Source: an uncultured Collinsella sp. | GTDB taxonomy: Bacteria; Actinomycetota; Coriobacteriia; Coriobacteriales; Coriobacteriaceae | DNA length: 28,888 nt | NCBI GenBank assembly: GCA_900553705.1 | Contig: USEK01000003.1 | Location: 1 to 28,888 of the forward strand | Direction: 5' to 3' | Part shown: positions 21,802 through 28,714 of the stretch, piece after piece | How the letters are laid out: the number at the start of each line of letters is the position of its first letter | Numbering within the stretch: position 1 is the stretch's first letter | Notes under the pieces: model-generated | Seen by the model: the letters and a program-made list of their open reading frames with translations, nothing else | What the model was told of the DNA's origin: nothing | Databases searched by the model: none | Translations under genes and position numbers: made by a program

Positions 21802-23019
21802 TCAACGGTCATCGTCCTTCAGCAAGCGCCACAGCGTTGTACGGCTTATGCCCAGCACCTCCGCCGCACGGGTTCGGTTGCCGTGGAGATGGTCTACAAC
21901 CAGATGCGCGATATCTCGCTCGGTATCGGCCAGCGGTCGCAGGATATACAGGTCACTTTCGAGCGTCGGGGCGCCAAAGGTTGCGGTCTTAATCACGTCC
22001 TCTTGGGCGAGCACTTCCTCCGCCACAGCGCGGTCCACCGTGCCCGCCCCCACCAATATATACAGTCGTTCCGAGACCTCGCGGAGCTGCAGATAGTTGC
22101 GCGGCCAGCGGTAAGCATCGAGCGTCTTCGTCGCCGCGGCAGACAGCGCGGGCGTTGCCGTCCCAAATGCATCAGCGAGATATTCCAAATAGCGCGCAAC
22201 CTTCGTCGACGCGGCCCCCTGCTCGGCGATTGCTGGCGCCACGCTCACCGCACAGGCGAAGCGCTCGGTCACAAAGGCGGCTTGATCACTTTCGCCGCCG
22301 CCCGGCATGTCATTCGCTGTCAGCACCACATGGCAGCGCGTCGCCAACGCGGTGTCAGCCATCGTGGAGACCAGCTCGCGGAGGCGCTGGGGGCCAACCG
22401 CATTCCAGCCCTCAATGCAAAGGGTCAGCCCCGTTTGGAACAGCGGCGATTCGGAGCTTTTGAGCACATGGCGCCAACCGCGATCGGTGAGCTCATCGAG
22501 CGCAACGGAAACAAAGGGCTGACCGACAAAAGGACCGTCCAGATAGAGGCGCTTGGCGATCTCGACCTGACCCGCTCCCAGCTCGCCCTCGAGCATAAGG
22601 GGCACGCCGCGCGCATAGCTCTCGGTAACCGGTACAGCCACCGAGGCCGCCCCCTCAACGATGCCGTACGCGCTCGATTCATAGCGGACCTCAACTTCGT
22701 CGGCGTTGAGCCACTCGATGCCCGCATGCGCCGCGGCACCGCGCACCTCGCGGACCACGACGACCCAAAGGCCCCCGCCCTCTTTGTCGGTGGGGCGAAC
22801 GGTCAGGCTCAGGCGCGTACCCTCACGCCCCATAACCAGACGCGCGCCGTCTCCTATACGGTCGAGACGCTCAGCGACAAAAGTCGCCACACCCCGCTCA
22901 AGCGCCGCGTCATTCATGGTCGAGATCGCGACGTCTCCACGCGCATCGATTGCCAATGCCGATGCCCCGGCAGCAGCCAGGGCATCGGTCAAGATGTTCA
23001 GCTTGGCATCGCTATCCAT
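21802..23019 (-). CDS. Regulator with degenerate NTPase-like domain and Fis-type HTH
   Basis: 405 residues. The C-terminal 25 residues, NRTRAAEVLGISRTTLWRLLK, are a Fis-type HTH as in sigma-54 activators. The central region (about 125-330) aligns by eye with the AAA+ domain of those activators but has lost its working parts: the Walker A equivalent is GELGAGQ with Gln151 in place of Lys, the Walker B region reads LCIEGW, and no GAFTGA sigma-54 contact motif is present. The N-terminal 120 residues may form a sensory domain. It is therefore probably a DNA-binding regulator acting without ATP hydrolysis or sigma-54. The ATG at 23019 has AGGGG about six bases upstream. It follows the yeiH-like gene on the same strand and may regulate it or share its signal. 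Confidence 0.75.
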   Translation of the reverse strand: MDSDAKLNILTDALAAAGASALAIDARGDVAISTMNDAALERGVATFVAERLDRIGDGARLVMGREGTRLSLTVRPTDKEGGGLWVVVVREVRGAAAHAGIEWLNADEVEVRYESSAYGIVEGAASVAVPVTESYARGVPLMLEGELGAGQVEIAKRLYLDGPFVGQPFVSVALDELTDRGWRHVLKSSESPLFQTGLTLCIEGWNAVGPQRLRELVSTMADTALATRCHVVLTANDMPGGGESDQAAFVTERFACAVSVAPAIAEQGAASTKVARYLEYLADAFGTATPALSAAATKTLDAYRWPRNYLQLREVSERLYILVGAGTVDRAVAEEVLAQEDVIKTATFGAPTLESDLYILRPLADTERDIAHLVVDHLHGNRTRAAEVLGISRTTLWRLLKDDDR

Positions 23020-23169
23020 GATTTGCCCCTGTCCGTAGCGACGTGCAACCGCCGACGGTCGCACGGCCGAGTGTTTCAGAATTGAACGATATTGCCCACC
23101 AAACACTATAGGGCAGAAAGCGCCGTCCTGCGAATATAGGTGTTGCCCCGCATCGCCATCCTGGCGGGG

Positions 23170-23232
23170 CGATAAGAGCTCTTCGGGACTTATAAACCTG
23201 CGGACAAGCCATACCCGCAAGAGCTCCTATCG
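23170..23232. repeat. Inverted repeat between transporter and regulator genes
   Basis: CGATAAGAGCTCTTCGGG (23170-23187) and CCCGCAAGAGCTCCTATCG (23214-23232) are complementary except for one mismatch and one bulge, with a 26-base loop. A smaller hairpin GCCCCGC/GCGGGGC (23145-23151, 23164-23170) adjoins it. It is probably the transcription stop or attenuator after the transporter gene, though no T tract is present. Confidence 0.6.
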
Positions 23233-23285
23233 CTCCACCGTGAGAATGCGCTCACCAGCACGCAGCACGCAAATAAGCTACTTCT

Positions 23286-24320
23286 CTACCAGATTCCCAG
23301 TACGTGCTGCATTCCCAAACTCATGCACGCGATGCCAATCCAGCAGCAAAAGCCCAGCGCGATGGGCTTGCCGCCCTTTTTGACCAGCTCGACGATATCG
23401 GTATTAAAACCAATAGCCGCCATGGCCATCACAATAAAGAACTTCGACAGCTCCTTGATGGGCGCCGTAATGGATGCAGGAAGCTGAAGCACCGTAGTGA
23501 TCACGCTCGCCAGCACAAAGAACAGCACAAACATGGGAAACGCGCGTTTAAGGGAGAACGTGCTTTTGGCGTCACCGCCGGCCTTGCGCGCCAGATGCAT
23601 CTGCCAGCATGCGAGGACCAACGTGATGGGAATGATGGCCAGCGTCCTGGTGAGCTTGACCACCGTGGCGCTCTCGAGCACATTGGCGCCGGGATGCATG
23701 CTGTCCCAAGCGCTCGCCGCAGCCGTTACGGACGAGGTGTCGTTAATGGCGGTGCCGGCAAACAGGCCAAAGCCCTCGTTGGTCAGCCCGAGCATGCCGC
23801 CGAGCGTCGGAAACACGAGCGCCGCGATAACGTTAAACAGGAAGATGACCGAAATGGCCTGGGCAATCTCGCGATCGTCGGCATCGATGACGGGTGCGGT
23901 CGCAGCGATGGCCGAACCGCCGCAAATCGACGAACCCACACCCACAAGCGTCGCGATCTTACCCGGCACGTTCATAACGCGGCAGAGCACAAAGGCGATG
24001 ACAAGCGAGGTCGAGATCGTCGCCACGATAATCGGCAGCGACTGGGCACCCTTGGACAGAATCTGGGAGAGGTTCATGCCAAAGCCAAGCAGGATAACCG
24101 CGTACTGCAAGACTTTTTTGGACGTATAGGTGACGCCAGCGGCGAGCTGTTCGCGACGATTCTTGGGAAAGACGAGCGCCAGGACCATGCCAAAGAGGAT
24201 GGCAAATACCGGCCCGCCGACCACCTCAACCTGTTTGCCGAGCAACGTCGCGGGGATAGCGATGATCAGGCAGAACGAGACGCCTTTCCAGCGCTCGCGT
24301 ACGATATTCGCCAGTTGCAT
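23286..24320 (-). CDS. YeiH/UPF0324 family putative sulfate exporter
   Basis: 344 residues, about ten membrane helices. Family segments are clear: GPVFAILFGMVLAL, LLGFGMNLSQIL, VGVGSSICGGSAIAATAPVI (about 128-147), FAGTAINDTSSVTAAA (about 188-203), VKLTRTLAIIPITL and FFIVMAMAAIGFNTDI. The family is annotated as putative sulfate or sulfonate-derived anion exporters (YeiH/TauZ type); the transport direction and substrate are not proven from sequence. The ATG has AAGGAA six bases upstream. It is divergent from a GntR regulator, the likely controller, across 163 bp, and followed by the degenerate-NTPase regulator. Cysteine biosynthesis gene cysE is 8 kb away, so no sulfur operon is implied. Confidence 0.9.
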   Translation of the reverse strand: MQLANIVRERWKGVSFCLIIAIPATLLGKQVEVVGGPVFAILFGMVLALVFPKNRREQLAAGVTYTSKKVLQYAVILLGFGMNLSQILSKGAQSLPIIVATISTSLVIAFVLCRVMNVPGKIATLVGVGSSICGGSAIAATAPVIDADDREIAQAISVIFLFNVIAALVFPTLGGMLGLTNEGFGLFAGTAINDTSSVTAAASAWDSMHPGANVLESATVVKLTRTLAIIPITLVLACWQMHLARKAGGDAKSTFSLKRAFPMFVLFFVLASVITTVLQLPASITAPIKELSKFFIVMAMAAIGFNTDIVELVKKGGKPIALGFCCWIGIACMSLGMQHVLGIW

Positions 24321-24483
24321 ATGGGATTCCTTCTTTCTATTTCACGTTTGCGACGGCTTATGATACGGCAACATTGAGCACAGCTCCGCGCAAATAAAGA
24401 TTAAGATGCCGCAATAGTTCTCGGGCAACAGTCGAATTACCCACCGCGGAGAGCTGATTCGCGGCATAATTAACAGCTGATAT

Positions 24484-25215
24484 ATGAGTGTGATAGAACG
24501 GTTGCGAGGCGCTATGGAAGAATCGATGCACGTCGGCGAGCAGGAAACGAGCCTACAGGACCAGTCCTACCACACCATTCGACGCAAAATCGTCTACCTG
24601 GACTACAAGCCGGGCGAAAAGCTGGGCGTCAAGCAGCTTTGCGATGACCTGGACATGGGTCGCACGCCCGTGCGCGAGGCACTGGTGCGTCTGGCGCAAG
24701 AGGGCCTGGTGCGCACCGTGCCCCAAAGCGGCACCTACGTCTCACCCATCAACCTCACCCTTGCCGAGAGTGCCTGTTACATCCGCGAACATCTGGAAAA
24801 GCAGGTGATCGTGGAATGCTGTGCACGCGCCACGTCGGCCGGCATCGAGCAGCTCGACCGCGCCATCGCGCTGCAGGAAAAGGCCATGGCCGAAGAGGAT
24901 CGCATCGGCTTCTTTTTGAGCGACAACCTCATGCATCACATGATTTTTAGCATCGCATGTCGCAGCACCGTGTGGTCGTGGCTCGAAGAGACCAATGCCG
25001 ACCTGGAGCGCTTCCGCTGGCTGCGCGCCGCCACGCAGGTTCTCGACAATCAGGACATCGTGAACGAGCACAAGCAGATTCGCCGCGCTATCGCCGGTCG
25101 CGACCCCATCGAAGCGAGCTTTTTGGTCAGCAAGCACCTGCATATGATGTTCCGCAACCAGACCGAGGTTCTGGACCAGTTCCCCGAGTACTTCGAGACC
25201 AGCAAGCTCCGCTAA
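24484..25215 (+). CDS. GntR family regulator (FadR/FCD type)
   Basis: 243 residues. The winged HTH (about 25-92) reads HTIRRKIVYLDYKPGEKLGVKQLCDDLDMGRTPVREALVRLAQEGLV, with the diagnostic GRTPVREAL helix. A helical FCD ligand-binding domain follows (about 100-230), with His residues in NLMHHMIF and SKHLHMMF where FCD proteins bind metal and carboxylates. It probably senses a small organic acid and controls the divergent YeiH-type transporter. The start is unsure: ATG 24484 lacks a ribosome binding site and lies about 14 bases after a CATAAT -10-like box, whereas ATG 24514 (10 codons in) has GAGG four bases upstream. The stop codon overlaps the start of a conserved-core palindrome. Confidence 0.9.
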   Translation: MSVIERLRGAMEESMHVGEQETSLQDQSYHTIRRKIVYLDYKPGEKLGVKQLCDDLDMGRTPVREALVRLAQEGLVRTVPQSGTYVSPINLTLAESACYIREHLEKQVIVECCARATSAGIEQLDRAIALQEKAMAEEDRIGFFLSDNLMHHMIFSIACRSTVWSWLEETNADLERFRWLRAATQVLDNQDIVNEHKQIRRAIAGRDPIEASFLVSKHLHMMFRNQTEVLDQFPEYFETSKLR

Positions 25216-25250
25216 CCTGCCAAAAAGGGACAGGTTCATTTTGGCAGGTT
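25214..25250. repeat. Conserved-core palindrome, copy 3
   Basis: Perfect 12-bp arms AACCTGCCAAAA (25214-25225) / TTTTGGCAGGTT (25239-25250) around AGGGACAGGTTCA. It begins inside the GntR stop codon. Its core matches copy 5 (27402-27440, opposite strand) in 12 of 13 bases, and similarity continues past the arm into TTTTATCTGGG. Confidence 0.8.
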
Positions 25251-25270
25251 TTATCTGGGCAAATGCAGAA

Positions 25271-25306
25271 AAGGCCCGGCTCCGTCTTGATGCGGAGCCG
25301 GGCCTT
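25271..25306 (-). terminator. Terminator between converging GntR and glmS genes
   Basis: Perfect 14-bp stem AAGGCCCGGCTCCG (25271-25284) / CGGAGCCGGGCCTT (25293-25306). On the minus strand TTTTCTGC follows. It lies 23 bp past the glmS stop. Confidence 0.9.
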
Positions 25307-25329
25307 AGTCGCTAGAACGGCGGAACCAA

Positions 25330-27177
25330 CTATTCCACGGTCACGCTCTTGGCGAGGTTTCGGGGCTGATCGACATCGCAGCCGCGCAGGATGGCGACCT
25401 CGCGGGCGAGCAGCTGCAGCGGGACGCTCGCCGTGATGGGGCTGAACACGTCGCGGACTGCTGGCACGCGGATGATGCAGTCGGCGATCTTGTTGATCTC
25501 CTCGTCGCCCTCGGTGGCAACGACGATGACCTTGGCGCCGCGCGCCTTGCACTCCATGAGGTTCGACACGGTCTTGTCGTAGGTGGCACTCTTGGTGGCC
25601 ACAGCGATGACAGGGAAGCCCGGGTCGATCAGGGCAATGGGGCCGTGCTTCATCTCACCGGCGGCGTAGGCCTCGGCGTGCAGGTAGCTGACCTCCTTGA
25701 GCTTGAGCGCGCCCTCGTAGGAAATAGCGGCACCCATGCCACGGCCCACGAACAGCGCCGACTGCGCGTCCTTGCACAGCAGGGCGGCCTCATGCACGGC
25801 CTCGGTTTGGGTATCCAAAATCCACTGGATCTGCTCGGCCGTATCGGAAAGCTCGCGGAACAGCATGCGCGCCTGCTTGGTGGTCAGACGGTACTTGACC
25901 TGCGCCAGCAGCAGGGCCAAAAGCGTGAGGCTCACGACCTGGCCGATGAAGCTCTTGGTCGAGGCGACTGCAATCTCCTTGTTGGCCTTGGTGTAGATGA
26001 CGCCGTCGCCCTCACGCGCCACGGGGCTGCCCACCACGTTGGTGATGCCGAAGACCTTGGCGCCCTTGATGCGCGCGTCGCGGATGGCGGCGAGAGTGTC
26101 GGCCGTCTCGCCCGACTGGGACACGGCCACGACGAGCGTCGTCGGCGTGATGATGGGGTTGCGATAGCGGAACTCGCTGGCCGCCTCAACCTCGGTGGGG
26201 ATGCGAGCCCAGCCCTCGATGAGATTCTTAGCAATGAGGCCAGCGTGATAGCTGGTTCCGCAAGCGATTACGTAGACGCGGTCGATGTCGTTGAGTTCCT
26301 CGAGCGAAAGGCCCAGCTCGTCGATGTCGAGCTCGCCGGCCGGCGTCATACGACCGACCAGCGTGTCGCGCACGACGCGCGGCTGCTCGTGGATTTCCTT
26401 GAGCATAAAGTCGGGATAACCGCCCTTTTCTGCCATGTCCAGGTCCCAGTCGATGTGAGTGACCTTGGGTTCGATAACGTTGCCGGCCTCGTCGGTGTAC
26501 TCGACGCCTGCGGGCGTGAGCTTGGCAAACTGACCGTCCTCGAGCACCACGACATCGCGGGTGGCGTCGATGAGCGCGATGACATCGGAGGCGACATAGG
26601 CGCCGGTCTCGCCCGCGCCGACCACGATCGGGGAATCCTTGCGGGCCACGGCGATCACGCCGGGCTCGTCAGCGCACACGGCGGCCAGACCATAGGCACC
26701 GACCACGTGGGTGCAAGCCTCGCGCACGGAGGCCATCAGGTCGTGCGTCTCGGCATAAGCCTCTTCGATCAGATGCGCGAAGACCTCGGTATCGGTCTCG
26801 CTCTTAAAGTGGTGGCCGCGGCCCTCCAGCTCTTCGCGCAGCTCGGCGAAGTTCTCGATGATGCCGTTGTGGACGATGGCGATACGACCGTCGCAGCTGG
26901 TGTGGGGGTGAGCGTTAACGACGGAGGGCTTGCCGTGGGTGGCCCAACGGGTGTGGCCGATACCGCAGGTAGCGTCGCTGTCGATATTGGAAAGCTCGCT
27001 CTCCAAGCCCGCGACCTTACCCACGCGGCGGATGACATCGAGGTGCGCCGCGGCGCCCTCGCCCACCTCGAGCGCGACGCCCGAGGAGTCATAGCCGCGA
27101 TACTCCATACGCTTGAGGCCCGTGACCAGGATGTTCTTTGCAATATCAGAGCCGGTGTAGCCGACAATTCCGCACAT
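25330..27177 (-). CDS. glmS: Glutamine-fructose-6-phosphate aminotransferase
   Basis: 615 residues, full length. It makes glucosamine-6-phosphate from fructose-6-phosphate and glutamine, the entry to peptidoglycan and amino-sugar synthesis. The start MCGIVGYTGS exposes Cys2, the glutaminase nucleophile, after Met removal; HTRWATHGKP and HNGIIENF belong to the same domain (1-240). Two SIS sugar-phosphate domains follow (about 290-600) with ACGTSYHAGLIAKN, VAVSQSGETADTLAA, STKSFIGQVVSL and the C-terminus DQPRNLAKSVTVE carrying the conserved Lys. ATG 27177 is fixed by Cys2; AGGGA lies 9 bases upstream. No glmS ribozyme core was recognised in the leader. A palindromic site at 27279 overlaps the expected -35 region. 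Confidence 0.98.
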   Translation of the reverse strand: MCGIVGYTGSDIAKNILVTGLKRMEYRGYDSSGVALEVGEGAAAHLDVIRRVGKVAGLESELSNIDSDATCGIGHTRWATHGKPSVVNAHPHTSCDGRIAIVHNGIIENFAELREELEGRGHHFKSETDTEVFAHLIEEAYAETHDLMASVREACTHVVGAYGLAAVCADEPGVIAVARKDSPIVVGAGETGAYVASDVIALIDATRDVVVLEDGQFAKLTPAGVEYTDEAGNVIEPKVTHIDWDLDMAEKGGYPDFMLKEIHEQPRVVRDTLVGRMTPAGELDIDELGLSLEELNDIDRVYVIACGTSYHAGLIAKNLIEGWARIPTEVEAASEFRYRNPIITPTTLVVAVSQSGETADTLAAIRDARIKGAKVFGITNVVGSPVAREGDGVIYTKANKEIAVASTKSFIGQVVSLTLLALLLAQVKYRLTTKQARMLFRELSDTAEQIQWILDTQTEAVHEAALLCKDAQSALFVGRGMGAAISYEGALKLKEVSYLHAEAYAAGEMKHGPIALIDPGFPVIAVATKSATYDKTVSNLMECKARGAKVIVVATEGDEEINKIADCIIRVPAVRDVFSPITASVPLQLLAREVAILRGCDVDQPRNLAKSVTVE

Positions 27178-27251
27178 AGGATAAATCCCTTCGTTCGCGT
27201 GACTGCAAGACGTCCACGCACAGGGGGCGCTGAGACGCATAACGTTCGAGT

Positions 27252-27312
27252 ATTGTACTCACGCAAACGCAAGCTGATATACCAGAAGTGGTATCTCAAC
27301 TTAGATACCACT
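27252..27312 (-). promoter_or_regulatory. glmS promoter with three ATACCA-type half-sites
   Basis: -10 TACAAT (27252-27257, minus). Upstream lie ATACCA-gaag-TGGTAT (27279-27294), and overlapping it AGTGGTATCT (27287-27296) / AGATACCACT (27303-27312), perfect 10-bp arms with a 6-base loop. The TGGTAT arm can pair with either neighbour. TGGT...ACCA sites are typical of GntR/HutC-family repressors such as NagR, which controls amino-sugar genes; whether one acts here is inference. Confidence 0.5.
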
Positions 27313-27339
27313 CGATGCACACACGTCCAGCCGGTCCAA

Positions 27340-27374
27340 ACCACCACAAAGGTACCTGCCCCCTTCGTGGTGGT
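27340..27374. repeat. Conserved-core palindrome, copy 4
   Basis: Arms ACCACCAC (27340-27347) / GTGGTGGT (27367-27374). On the minus strand the core reads GAAGGGGGCAGGTACCTTT. It lies between the glmS operator region and copy 5 in the divergent glmS-lacI gap. Confidence 0.65.
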
Positions 27375-27401
27375 CGCGCTGGCAACGGCGTTTCCCCAGA
27401 T

Positions 27402-27440
27402 AAAACTGCCAAAATAAACCTGTCCCTTTTTGGTAGGTTT
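27402..27440. repeat. Conserved-core palindrome, copy 5, in the LacI-type promoter
   Basis: Arms 27402-27414 and 27428-27440 pair at 11 of 13 positions plus a G-T pair. On the minus strand the core is AGGGACAGGTTTA. It is a diverged, inverted copy of copy 3, with homology extending into TTTTATCTGGGG. Its right arm ends 8 bp before the -10 TACAAT of the LacI-type gene. Confidence 0.8.
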
Positions 27441-27444
27441 GGGA

Positions 27445-27453
27445 TGCTACAAT
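27445..27453 (+). promoter_or_regulatory. Extended -10 promoter of the LacI-type gene
   Basis: TGCTACAAT: -10 TACAAT (27448-27453) preceded by the TGN extension. No good -35 is seen; the corresponding region is occupied by the palindrome at 27402-27440. Confidence 0.5.
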
Positions 27454-27488
27454 CTGGCTTGTACTTGAAACGCATCAAAGGGGCCGCT

Positions 27489-28601
27489 ATGGCAAAGGTA
27501 AAAATCAGCGACGTCGCGCGCGAGGCCGGGGTTTCGTTGGGCACGGTTTCCAACGCGCTCAACCACCCCGAAAAGCTACGCCCCGAGACCCTCAAGCTCA
27601 TCAACGAGACCATCAATCGCCTTGGCTACCTGCCCAATCAAAGCGCCCGTCAGCTCGCGGGCGGCGCCACCAAGTCCTTTGGCCTGGTGCTCCCCCGTCT
27701 CGATCACGGCTTTTCGCTCCAAATCGCCAGCGGCGCCCACAACGAGGCCCGCAAGCACGGCTACGACTTGCTCATCGCCAACGCCGATAACGACGATATT
27801 CTCGAGGACCATTACCTGCGCTACTTTATGGGCACCCAGATGTCCGGCGTCATGGTTCAGCCCATGGCATCCCCCGACTGGCACCCCGCCATGACCAAGA
27901 TGCCCGTGCCGATCGTCCATCTGGACATCCATTGCTCCGAGCCCGGCTACTACGTAGCGGCCGACAACGAGGCCCAGGGTCGCATCATTGCCGAACTTGC
28001 CATCGCCCGCGGCGCGCACCATATTGTCGTCGTCGGCCGAGCAGCATTTATGCAACTCACCCTGCGCGTCCTTGGCATTCATAAAGCGCTCGCTCTACAC
28101 CCCGATATCAAGATCGAAGTCATCGACGCCGGCGAATGGAATACCGCCGCCGACGGCTACGGCATCGGCACCCAAATCGCCGCGCGCCCCGCCGACGCAC
28201 GCCCCGATTTTGTCGTCGGCCTGACCGACGTGCTGGCCTCGGGCGTCATCTCGGCGCTGGTCGACAAAGGCATCGCCGTCCCCGGGCAAGTACGCGTAGC
28301 AGGTTGCGATGGCAACCCACTCGCTTGGAGCGGATCGGTCCCGCTCACTACGGTAGCGCCCCCGGGCTACGAGATTGGCCGCAAGGGCGTTCAATTGCTC
28401 ATGGAGCAAATCGAGAACAAGGCCCCAGCAAAGACCAAGCATATCCGCGTCGGCTCTACAGCGCGCACCGTCACCGCAGTCACCGCCGCCGAGGACATCA
28501 ACCGCCAAGAACTGGTACGTCCGTTCCTGCTGGAACGCGCCAGCACCCAGGCAAGCAGCCAGACCGACGCCACGGCCATCAACCTCGGTGCGTATCTATA
28601 G
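27489..28601 (+). CDS. LacI family transcriptional regulator
   Basis: 370 residues. The N-terminal HTH and hinge are classical: VKISDVAREAGVSLGTVSNALNHPEKLRPETLKLINETINRLGYLPNQSARQLAGG (about 3-58). A periplasmic-binding-protein-like sugar domain follows (about 65-335), with GLVLPRLDHGFSLQIASGAHNEARKHGYDLLIANAD and the C-subdomain VRVAGCDGNPLAW. The last 30 residues are a loose Ser/Thr/Gln-rich tail. It probably binds a sugar or nucleoside effector, but no transport or catabolic genes adjoin it in this window, so the target is unknown. AGGGG lies five bases before ATG 27489; the ORF open to 27288 runs through two palindromes and is not coding. It is divergent from glmS. Confidence 0.93.
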   Translation: MAKVKISDVAREAGVSLGTVSNALNHPEKLRPETLKLINETINRLGYLPNQSARQLAGGATKSFGLVLPRLDHGFSLQIASGAHNEARKHGYDLLIANADNDDILEDHYLRYFMGTQMSGVMVQPMASPDWHPAMTKMPVPIVHLDIHCSEPGYYVAADNEAQGRIIAELAIARGAHHIVVVGRAAFMQLTLRVLGIHKALALHPDIKIEVIDAGEWNTAADGYGIGTQIAARPADARPDFVVGLTDVLASGVISALVDKGIAVPGQVRVAGCDGNPLAWSGSVPLTTVAPPGYEIGRKGVQLLMEQIENKAPAKTKHIRVGSTARTVTAVTAAEDINRQELVRPFLLERASTQASSQTDATAINLGAYL

Positions 28602-28634
28602 CACGCCCGCAAGTATGCTAAGTCGCCGCTCAAG

Positions 28635-28668
28635 CAAAAGAGGCCCGACCATTGCCGGACCCCTTTTG
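28635..28668. terminator. Bidirectional terminator between converging LacI and HAD genes
   Basis: CAAAAGAGGCCCG (28635-28647) pairs with CGGACCCCTTTTG (28656-28668) at 11 of 13 positions, with T-rich ends on both strands (TTTTGTTTAA on plus, CTTTTGC on minus). Confidence 0.75.
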
Positions 28669-28714
28669 TTTAAGCGCAAACATAAGCAATTGCTCGTTTC
28701 AACGCCGCAATTGT

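Noticed and set aside
27178..27251. glmS ribozyme in the glmS leader
   Set aside because: The leader is only about 70 nt, and no ribozyme core or pairing pattern was recognised; the element is chiefly known from Bacillota.
15537..27440. CRISPR array from repeated palindromes
   Set aside because: The copies are dispersed over 12 kb, differ in their arms, and have no regular spacers or cas genes.
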